64,000 bases of DNA from Heterohyrax brucei. Lineage: Eukaryota > Chordata > Mammalia > Hyracoidea > Procaviidae. The notes beneath the pieces were generated by a model. That model did not search any database and had not been told where the DNA came from. It was given only the letters and a program-made list of their open reading frames with translations. Location: NCBI GenBank assembly GCA_028571685.1, contig CM053140.1:54628201-54692200 (forward strand), given 5' to 3'. Below, piece by piece: positions 22,444-31,346 of the stretch; position 1 is the first letter of the stretch, and the number at the start of each line of letters is the position of its first letter. The position numbers and the translations under genes were made by a program.

Positions 22444-23556
22444 TGTCATGGATTGAATTATGAGGTCTGACAATTAAGTTCACGAACGCATCCTAGAAAA
22501 AATGTTACATACCTCATTGCTAAGTGTCACTATGATCACCTTCAAAATACTCCCCTTGGGAAGCTATGCACTGACACTAGCACCTAGTCTGCCCTACAAA
22601 AAAAATTTTGAGCTTTTTTCTGGAATGGCCATCAGTGCTGTCATTGTATTACCCTTGATGTCCTGAATGCCATCAAAATGTCTTTGTTTCAATGTTTCCT
22701 GTATGTTAGAGTAAAGAAAAAAGTCACTGGAGGCCAGATCAGGTGAGTAGGGAGTGTGTTCCAATACAGTTATTTGTTTACTGGCTAAAAACTTCCTGAC
22801 AAACAACTAGACAATTAAGTTTGTGAAATTGTCACTGTGCCACTGTATGCTTTGAAGAGCAGACTAGGTGATGGCACTGGCATACCGCTTCCCAAGGGAA
22901 GTACTTTGAAGGTGACTGTAGTGGTATTCAGCAATCAGGTATGTAGCAATTAGAACAATTGTTCACTGACTTAACCGTGAGACCTCGTATATTACACCCC
23001 CATCCCCTCACCCCCAACAAGGTATAACAGTTTGGCTGGGCCATGACTGTGTGATTGTTCACCATTTTATGAGATTTTGCATGTGTTTTCAATCCTAATC
23101 TCTGCCCGTGTAGGGCAAGATTGGATTACATTAGTAGGGCAAGATTGGATTACATTACAGAGTGTTAGTGTGGGATTGTAACACCTTCATTAAAGTCACA
23201 TCCCTGATTCCATGTAAAGGAGTTTCCCTAGGGTGTGGCCGGCACCACCTTTTATCATTTTATCCTACAAGAGATAAAAGGAAAAGGAAGTAAGCAGAAA
23301 GTTGGGGCCCTCCTACCACCAAGAGAGCAGTGCTAGGAGCAGAATGCATCTTTTGGACCTGTGGTTCCTGCCTGAGATGCTCCTGGATCAAGGGAAGACT
23401 GATGATGAAGCTAATAGAGAGAAAAGCTTTCACTCAGAGCTGACACACTGAATTTGGACTAGTAGGACCCACTGAACTGTGAAGAAATAAATCTATCTTT
23501 GTTGAAGCCATCAACTTGTGGTATTTCTGACACAGCATCACTAGATGACTAAGACA
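22444..23556 (+). mobile_element. LTR (ERVL/MaLR-like) interrupted by a mariner element
   Basis: It starts TGTCATGGATTGAATTA, resumes at about 22990 and ends GATGACTAAGACA. It is homologous to the LTRs at 3325 and 12390. It contains a 24-bp tandem duplication at about 23112-23159. It splits the monomer array, so it post-dates the L1. Flanks GCTAG and TGTAG could be a decayed 5-bp duplication. Confidence 0.75.
22461..22987 (-). mobile_element. Mariner-derived non-autonomous element with long inverted arms
   Basis: The 527-bp element is bounded by TA (22459-22460 and 22988-22989) and begins 'tgaggtctgacaattaag' against '...gagacctcg' at the other end. About 145-165 bp at each end are inverted copies of each other. 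The centre (22594-22806, minus strand) encodes the C-terminal part of a mariner transposase with the YSPDLASSDFFL segment, which includes the last catalytic Asp of the D..D34D type. The rest of the transposase is absent, so it cannot move by itself. It interrupts the LTR and is the youngest layer of this nest. Confidence 0.85.
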
Positions 23557-24790
23557 TGTAGACAGAGAGAGAAGGAACAAAAAAACCAAACCAAACCAAA
23601 TCATACAAAATATGCCACTGAGGGAGCCAGCCGGTGGGGATGGTGTGGACCCTGGAAAGCCGTGTGTAGGTAGCTTTCTAGTCAAGTGGTGTAGCACCGC
23701 CCATTGAGACAGGGACAGGATGGTACATTGGGCTATGTAGATGGGAGAAGGGAAGCAAAAGAGGAGATGGAGAGAGAAGAACCAAGCAAGCAAGCACTAT
23801 AGTGCTAAAGGAGCCAGCCAGTGGAGGTGCACAGACCCAGAGAGGCCATGTGCCAGTGGCTTTCTAGTTGAGCAGTGTGGCACAGCTCATCAAGAAGGTG
23901 TGGGGATGACACACAGGGCTAGATAAGAAGAAACCAAAGGTGGAAAAATGGTGCTGAGGGAGCCTGCTGAGGGTGGGTGGGTGTTGCAGTCCTGGGGTAG
24001 CTTTGCTCTTGTAGCTCTCTAGCTGAATGGTGTGGCATAGCTCATCAAGGATGGGCGGGGATGGCACACAGGGCTAAGTCAGTGGGAGAAAGGAAAGGAA
24101 AGAAGAGAGAAAGAGAGAAGAAATTGAAAAAAATGGCACTGATAGAGCCCACCAGTTGGAGTGGTGCAGACCCAGGAAGGCTTTGTGTTGTGGCTCTCTA
24201 GTCCAGCATTGTGGCACAGCTCATCAAGAAAGAGCAGGGATGGCAAACAGAGAGGGAGAGGGAAAGAGAAAGAGAAGGAAAGAAGGAGAGAGGGAGAGAG
24301 AAGAAAACAAAAAGAAAAGCCAAAAAACAGTAACAACAAAAATGGTACTGAAGGAGCTGTTTGGTGGAGGCAGGGTGGATCTAGGTGGCAGTGAGTTGGT
24401 GTCTGTCTGGCCAAGTGGCTGTGGCTCCTTGGGAAGTGAAGGAAAAAGGGTGGGAGGTAGGAGAGTGTGCATTCCTGGTCACCAGGTGCTCTGTTTCCTG
24501 TTGGGAGTTCCATGGAGTTGCTTCCTTGCATTCCTTGGTGGTCGTGGTCCAATATCCATTAACTAATGGGGGAGACCGCTGCTCTGTGGCTATTCTCATT
24601 CTGTTCTCTGGCAGTCTCTTATTCCATTTGGTGATTGATTGAACTCTTTATCCCTTCACTTGATGATTAAGTTTCCAGGATCAACGTTTTCACCTCTTTT
24701 ACTTAGTTCTTTGGGTCTTTGCACAGAGGGACGGCATACTGCTTCTGTCTGTAGTGCCATGTTGTCTCTGCCACTTTTCATATTTTACTT

Positions 24791-26264
24791 TTTTAAATCA
24801 CAAATATTTAAGTCAAATAAAGGGACAACATTTTAAGGAAAATATTAAGTGGAATAGTAGTATAGCTTGGTCCTCATGCATACAAACACATGGGAAAGTT
24901 ATACTCGAGTGACGTTTGGGAAACACTGTGGCTAGTGAATTCTTGCTCCTTGAGTGAATCCTCTGGCTTGGGGAGATTTTTGTTCAGTGAAAGATGCCAG
25001 GTCTGAGAAGACATGTCCATCCATCCTGAGGGCCATCTTGGCAGGACCCCAGCTAGGCTCCTGCTCCTGCTCCTGTGTTTTCCCCAGAACTGCATTTATG
25101 GACAAGGGTTTTCCAGAACATAGGGGAGTCACGCCTCTGCTCACCGGCTACCGACCACTCCGTCCTCTTCCTCTGACTGTGCCTGGTCCCACCGCCAGGC
25201 CCAGAACCTCCCTCATTTGGCCAGAGCTGTTCCCAAAACAATCTTGAAGGCATTTAGATATATTTTCCAGCCAGACTAATGGTGATCCTGTCCAGGGCCT
25301 GGACCCAGGCTCTCACCTCCTCTTAATAGGATGGCAGCTTCTCATCTCCTAGGAAGTGGCAAAAGAGTGGTTTTTCCTTTTCTCATATTGCTTTTGACAC
25401 ATAAATGTCTCTCTTAGTTTCACCAGCCAAAAGATGATGGTGCAGCTTATCAGCATCCCTGTAGAAGCTAAAGGTTCCATGAACTGCTTCTCTTCTTTGT
25501 CACCCTGATGCTCCCAGGCAATGCCGAGAGCCTAACTCAGGAGGAGACTGTAGTGGAAGCATTTATGTGTGCTCTCCTTGGCTACCATGTGTCTTTGCTT
25601 CGGATAGCTGGCCCTTGTGACTCTGTGGAGGCCTCCCCCTGATTACTAGGGCTGCTCTGTGCTCCCTCCCACTTCCACATGCACATAGAGCCAGCAATGC
25701 CTGTGTCCCAAGATGCCACCTTACCATGGTTATGACTGACAGCTGAGCAGGAAAACCCAGCTCACTTGCCTTGAGTTGGGAGCAAACTCTCCCAAGCTCC
25801 CCCGGGCTCAGGCTCAAGCTGACTGTTTGTCTTCCCTCTACAGCTCTCCCTTCGGTTACTGGCTTGTCTGGGGAGCACTTCCTTAAGAGATCATTTTTAT
25901 GGCAGTCCTATTCTCAGTGTCTGCTTCTTGGCAGCACAACCGAGACAGGTGTCCAAACCTGGCGCCTGTTGCAGCCCGAGCTGAGGCCATAACACAGCCC
26001 AGGGGAGTTACAAAGGGACCCACCTCACAGGATCATGAGGGTTCAGTGACTCACAGGGGACGGCGTTTTGTAAACAAACAACCCTCGAGAGCACTGAGCT
26101 GTTTGCCATGTGAGTCTCCTGCGCATTCTGCCCCGCTGTCCCTTCCTCGGGCAAACCTCCCCAGTCACGCAATCCTCTTCCTTTCAGGCTGCTGACCAAC
26201 CAGCCCAGAAGTTAGCGCCTACATGTGACTCAGGCCACTTCTTCCTGCATTAGATGGAGATGAC
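24791..26264. other. Intergenic stretch without recognised features
   Basis: Composition shifts towards higher GC after 25.0 kb. Frames of 60-100 codons occur on both strands, but none shows a known domain or codon-level evidence of being real. I see no recognisable repeat. Confidence 0.5.
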
Positions 26265-26278
26265 CAGATCTGTGGCCA

Positions 26279-26570
26279 ATGGCCCCACATGAAAGGGGAA
26301 AGAAAAGTAAGGAAAGCAGAGAGAGAGAGAAAGAAAAAAAGAAACCACCCCAAACAACAACAATAATGGTGCTGAAGATGCTGATTTGTGGGGGCAGGGT
26401 GGGCCCAGGCAGCAGTGAGCTGGTGTCTCTCTGGCCAAGTGACTGTGGCCCTTTGGAAAGGGAGGAAAGAAGGTGAGAGGCAGGAGGGCATGTATTCCTG
26501 GTTACCGGCTGCTCCGTGGCCTTTCGAGACAGGATGCTCTGTCTCCTGTCTTTAACAAGATCTGAGTCCT
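26279..26570 (-). repeat. Separate L1 5' UTR-like fragment
   Basis: The GA-rich run and 'aatggtgctgaagatgctga', then the 'ctctctggccaagtgactgtgg' and 'gtattcctggttaccgg' phrases, parallel 24.24-24.50 kb closely. It is therefore a second copy of the same 5' UTR end. No ORF1 follows it. Confidence 0.6.
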
Positions 26571-27168
26571 CTAGTGCTGTGATAAGTGATCATAGGGAAC
26601 CTTCCATGAGGCCGTAGGTTATGTTGTGGGGTGGACACAGGTCTAGCAAGAAGTGGGTGAAGTAGGGGTGCGGCCCATCTCTTCATGTAATATTCTTGTG
26701 CCCGCTGGGCCTGATTAATTGTACAGTGAAGTGCTCCTGTGCCCTCCTAACACTGTGACTTGATGGCTGGGATAACGTCCAGCTGATGACGGGAAGCTCA
26801 GCTGGCACAGCTGTTCAGCTTCTCGTGGCCAGGCCCTTGGTCTCTGTTAGGACCCAGTGGGCAGGCCAGGCATTTCTCAAAAGGAGAGTAGTTCTTGGCT
26901 GTGGACAACCCCAGGAGGCTGCACTAGGGACTTTCTACTAAAGGATGCCTAAAACTCCACCTACCATCCTTATCTAGTGCCATGGAGTCTTCTTAGTTAC
27001 ATGGTTTAGCTGCTTGCATTACAGCTTGACCTGCTGCAGAGGCGTCTCTTGTTTCAAACTGACAGCTTTCTGAGCCAACTAACAGGACCAGGTAGCAGCC
27101 CTGAGTGTGGTACACACTGCTTCAAAATTTAAGGAGGTCATCAAAAGCTGTGCCTCTTTTTTGATGGT
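26571..27168. other. Intergenic stretch without recognised features
   Basis: No gene or repeat was recognised. Confidence 0.5.
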
Positions 27169-27625
27169 GTGTATGCGTTTCCTGTAGCTGCTGTAACCAA
27201 AGATCACAAACTGGCTCAAAACAACAGAGATTTATTCTTGTCACAGTTCTTGAAGCCAGGAGTATGATACAAGGTGTGGTCAGGGCTGTTCTCTCTTGAA
27301 AGGATCTCTGGAAATATCTGTTCCCTGCCTCTTCTGGCCTCTGGTGGGTCCAGGCACTCCCTGGCTCATGGTTGCACCACTGCATTCTTTGCCTCGGTGG
27401 TCCCCTTGCCTCCTCCTCTTTTCCGTGTGCTTCTCTGTGTGTTTCTTATGAGGACACTTGCTATTGGATTTAGGTCACACCTGGATAATCCAAAGTGATC
27501 TCCTTGTCTCTAGGTTTTTAACTAATTATATCTGTCAAGACCCTTTAGCCAAATAAGGGCATGTTTACAGGCTGGAACTTAGGATGTGGACATAACTTTT
27601 TGGGGAGCCATCACAGCCTAATGCC
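27169..27625 (-). mobile_element. MaLR-type LTR (MLT1-like), minus strand
   Basis: It contains 'gcgtttcctgtagctgctgt', 'caaaacaacagagatttatt', 'ggacacttgctattggattt' and 'ccaaataagggcatg', in the order expected for an antisense MLT1-type LTR. It is old and diverged. Confidence 0.75.
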
Positions 27626-28700
27626 TGGTTAAACGTATAAGGTGCAGCAACTTACCTTTTGTCTTAGAGAAGGTATCTTGGCATCCCTCAGATACCGGTT
27701 CCCTCAAATCTTCATCAGTGTGGTGGGCCCCTGAATCTTCTTCAGGTTCGCCTTCCACCCTTTGGCACGCATATTTCACCAAAGCATCGGGGTTTTTGCC
27801 ACTTTCTGCTTACCAAGTTCAAAGCAGCAGAGGAGTGGGGGCAACACCCAGGGAAAAATTCTGGGTGTCCTATTGACAGCTTCCACTATGCTTTGCCTGA
27901 TTGTCTTGACATTCTGCAGACATCAGTCACCCTAGTCCACTATTTTATTGACATTTATGTGGGTGTTGATTGCTGACAGCTCACATTTGACCCCTTCTTT
28001 GGTGAGTTGTTCTCTACTAACTGGTAAGCATCTTACAAGGGAAGTAAGCTACCTCCAGGGAGCCAGCCAGCCATGCTTACTGACTGACATGGGAATTCAA
28101 AGGCCAACTTCCTTGTCTCAAGCAATTCATGTTCCAGAATCCCCCAGAATGAGGCTGGTCTCCTGCTCCAGGGCATCATTGCTTAACTATCTGTCCTGTT
28201 TCTTTAATTCTCCTCCTCCTGAAATCACTTTCACAAAAAACTCCATCTCTATATTTGCTTCTAGGAAATCTGAACTAAGAGCCTGTAAGAATAATCCTAT
28301 GTGAACAGGAAAGTGAACGAGTGAGAAGTTGTTCTGCTATCCCCACCAAGTAAAGGTAAACTGCTTGGCTCCTCTCTGCTGTTGGGTATCATGAAGCACT
28401 GGGTATCTATCAGAAAGTATTTGACACATCAGTAGAAATGGACACCAAATTCTGGAGATGTATTTTTCTGCCCCAGTAATGATACTACACCCAGCACAGT
28501 AGCTGCTGAAATGAGGCTGTAACTGGTTAAACTAATGGTAGTCTCCTGGCATTCTTCTCCCTTCCTCGAGAGACCTACCTGACTACCTCATCTATACTGC
28601 CTTCTAAAAACTCCCAGACTTCCACCATCACATTATCCTGGTGTCTTTGTTTGTTTGTGTGTTTTAAACAGTACTTATCACTATCTGTTATGGAGTGAAA
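27626..28700. other. Intergenic stretch without recognised features
   Basis: The 118-codon plus-strand frame at 27948-28304 has no recognised domain and is probably chance. Confidence 0.5.
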
Positions 28701-28871
28701 GGTGTCCTGGTGGCAGAGTGCTCAAGCTGTTCAAGTTCACCAGCCACTCTTAGAAAGATGTGGCAGTCTACTTCCAGGAAGATTTATAGCCTTAGACAGC
28801 ACTCTGGGGCTGTTCTAGTCTGTCTTGTAGGATCTCTATGAGATGGAATTGACTTGACGATAGTGGGTTTG
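28701..28871 (+). mobile_element. AfroSINE (longer variant)
   Basis: It has the head 'gtcctggtggcagagtgctc', the middle 'gatgtggcagtctacttcc' typical of a longer AfroSINE subtype, and the tail 'gatggaattgacttgacgat'. Confidence 0.75.
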
Positions 28872-28967
28872 GCTATGGATTGAATTGTGTCCAGCCAAAA
28901 AATCTAAGTCCTAACTCTTGACACTTGTGAAGGTGACTTTGTTCGGAAATAGGGTCTACGAAGACAG

Positions 28968-29180
28968 AGAGCCCTGGTGGCATAACGGTTAAGTGCTCAG
29001 TTGCAAACTGAAATGTGGGTAGATTGAATCCACCACCCCCTCCATGGGAGGAAGGTGTGGCAGTCTGCTTCTGTAAAGGTTCCTGCCTTGGAAATCCTAT
29101 GGGGCATCTCTACTCTGTCCTATATGGCACTAAAAGTCAGAAATGACTCTATGGCAAGAGATTTGGTGTTTTGGTTTAGG
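28968..29180 (+). mobile_element. AfroSINE inserted in the MaLR LTR
   Basis: It has the head 'gccctggtggcataacggtt', the longer-variant middle 'gtgtggcagtctgcttc', and the tail 'gtcagaaatgactctatgg'. Confidence 0.85.
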
Positions 29181-29187
29181 ATGAGTC

Positions 29188-29700
29188 TTAAGGTGCAAAT
29201 GGTTTGCACTTGAGTACTAACCTAAATATCTGGGAAGAAACACAACCAGAGTGCACCTTAGAAGCAAGGATGGCGAGACTATGCCTTACATACTCTGGAC
29301 ATGTTGCCAGGAGGGATCAACCTCTGGAGAAGGACATCATGCTTAGTAGAGCGGAGGGTTAGCAAAAAAGAGGAAGACCCTCAGTGAGATGGACTGACAC
29401 AGCGGCTGCAACAAGGGGCTGAAGCATAACAACAACTGTGGGATGGCACAGGATTGGACAGTGTTTTGTTCTGCTGTGTGTAAGGTCGCTGTGAGTCAGA
29501 ACTGACTCAACAGCAGCTAACAACAACAGCTAAATAAAGGTGGGTGGTTCAAACCCATCCAGCTGTGCCGTGGAAGAAAGCCCTGGGGATCTGCTCCCAT
29601 AAAGATGGTGGCCAAGAAACCCTATGGAGCAGTTTTACTCTGTGACACGCGGGGTCGCCGTGAGTTTGAATCGACAGCAATGAGATTTTGTTTGTCTGTT
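29188..29700 (+). mobile_element. AfroSINE split by an RTE fragment
   Basis: The SINE head lies at about 29190-29228 ('caaatggtttgcacttgag' then tactaacc). Its remainder is at 29530-29700 ('tggttcaaacccatccagc' and 'gccgtgagtttgaatcgac'). The interruption carries a 7-bp direct repeat, CTAAATA. Confidence 0.75.
29229..29529 (+). mobile_element. RTE 3' end, 5'-truncated, with 7-bp target duplication
   Basis: It contains 'catgttgccaggagggatc', 'ggacatcatgcttagtag', 'gagatggactgacacagcgg' and the 3' end 'gtcagaactgactcaacagc', matching the last 300 bp of RTE. Direct repeats CTAAATA at 29222-29228 and 29530-29536 mark a genuine retrotransposition into the AfroSINE. Confidence 0.85.
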
Positions 29701-29980
29701 TTAGGGTAGGCCCTAACCCCATCTGAGTGACGTGCTATAGACGGGAGAGAAGAGACCCGGAGAACTAGACGAAGAAGAGGCAGGCGCAGCTGCAGGTCAA
29801 GGACTTGCAAGCACACAGGCACAAGACAGTTCTTCTCTCAGAACCCTCTGGAATAATTGCTGTGGCTGATACCCTGATTTGGCCTTCTAAGCCTCCCAAA
29901 CTGTGAGACAGTACCTATCTGTTCTTTAAAACTACCTGGTTTGGGGTATTTTGTTACGGCAGCCCCAGGAAACTAAGACA

Positions 29981-31346
29981 CTGTCTGAAATCATGTGAGG
30001 TGTTGGTTTATTTATGGCCTTTCTCCTCAACTGGAGGGCAAGTTCTACAGGGCTAAGGGCTTGGTCTGAATGGATTTGAACTGCCCTACATTGAGTAGGT
30101 GCTAAGCTGGTATTTTGTGAATGAATGGAAGTGCACGCCGACTTTCTGTCACTGGAAGGAGACAGAAGGAAGAAGTCGGGTTTTCTGTGGAGAGTCTAAC
30201 GAGGAGGCCATATTCAGGGGGTCACCATGTGGCAGCGGGCAGCAGGTCAAGGTGGGCTGTCAGCTAGGCAGTGAGAGCGCTCCTGGCCCATGTCAGTGCC
30301 TCACTGGCCTGTCTTTCTGTTGAGTCTGGCACAGACCTCAAGGAAACGTAACATTTTTAATAAAACCTCAGAGTCAATAAAGGTGAATAGGCTTGGGTGC
30401 CTCCCCTGCTGGCCCCAGCTGTTGACTTTAGGAGTCAAGAGGTTGGGGTGTTGCCGATTTCCGTGTTGTTTGGGGAGATATAAGCTAGAAGGACCTGGCC
30501 CATTTTATATGAAAACAAAACAAAACAAAACTCAGTAGGCCCTGGAAAGATTCCACTGCCAGCAAGAATCAAAGGTCCTTTCAGAGTGACAGAACTCCTC
30601 ACATTCGCCCCTAATGAAAACCAAATTTCTCATTCCTCTGAGCGTTTCCAGGGGTTGCAATGGAAGGGGCTGCCTGGGAGAAGTTGGCCACCCCTCCTGC
30701 TGCCAAGAAGGCCCCGCTGTGCTAAAATAGTTTTATGATAATATGGGCCTCGTATTTTTCTAATTTCAGGCATCAGTGATTTAGGGCTAAGTTATTTTTG
30801 TGGAAAAAGAAATAGAACCTCTGTGAGGCTGAACAAGACTGCTGCCTTCCCAGATATTGCCACCGTGAGTGTGTCTAGGGTTGGCCACCTGCCTCGAGCA
30901 GACCTGAGAACCATCTCCAAAGCACCCTCTTGAGTTGGGGAGGACAGGCTGGGGCCACAGAAGGGATGCAGAGACAGGGACTTCTGTCTTTCTATTTCAT
31001 CATTGGTGAAACTCTTAAAATCAGCTCAAACCGCAGACCTATCACTCTCAGACGCAGAGAAAGGGTCATGAAACTTTCTTTTTTCTGCTTCCATTTTTTA
31101 AGAAAAGGCATTTTCTCATTTTTTTTTCTCCCATGGGTGATCAGTCTCTATAGCAAGTCTGTATCGTTGGCAGTGTATACACACAGTACATCAATTATAT
31201 AGTCAAAAACAAAGATGAAAAAAGAACCTGAAATGGAATCTCTGGAAGGATCAGATAACGATCATTTTCTATTTTCTTCTTTACATTTTCCTGTTTTCAC
31301 AGATGAGAGCATGAGGTATGTTTAACAAGAACTATCTCTTCTTCCC
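29981..31346. other. Intergenic stretch without recognised features
   Basis: No repeat or gene was recognised. Small frames lack known domains. Confidence 0.5.

Larger units (their letters stand above)
21181..24790 (-). repeat. L1 5' UTR-like tandem monomer array, GA-rich on plus strand
   Basis: About nine imperfect units, each beginning with a phrase like 'ggtgctgagggagcc', have starts near 21735, 21898, 22086, 22291, 23610, 23800, 23948, 24131 and 24340. Each unit has a G-rich half ('gtgcagacccagagaggc', then a 'ggcacagctcatcaag' block) and an AG-rich half. Spacing is about 150-210 bp. On the minus strand the units are pyrimidine-rich and lead toward the ORF1 ATG at 19385, so a promoter-bearing L1 5' UTR is the best reading. 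The array is interrupted at 22444-23556 by an LTR. The right end near 24790 is approximate. Confidence 0.65.
28872..29980 (+). mobile_element. MaLR-type LTR (MLT1-like) carrying nested insertions
   Basis: The left part 'ctatggattgaattgtgtcc' runs to 'aaatagggtctacgaagac'. The right part resumes near 29700 ('agggtaggccctaacccc') and ends 'tttgttacggcagcccc' then aactaagaca. Two AfroSINEs and an RTE fragment account for the roughly 730 bp between the parts. Confidence 0.8.

Noticed and set aside
21735..24440. CRISPR-like or satellite array
   Set aside because: Units are long, irregular and diverged with no conserved short repeat/spacer pattern, and the host is a mammal. L1 5' UTR monomers explain it better.
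24079..24552. 157-codon minus-strand frame rich in Phe/Leu/Ser/Pro
   Set aside because: It is the pyrimidine-rich strand of the GA-rich monomer array; the hydrophobic, membrane-like look comes from TTC/CTT runs.
30000..31340. Possible conserved enhancer
   Set aside because: I see no motif cluster strong enough to claim one, and conservation cannot be judged from a single sequence.
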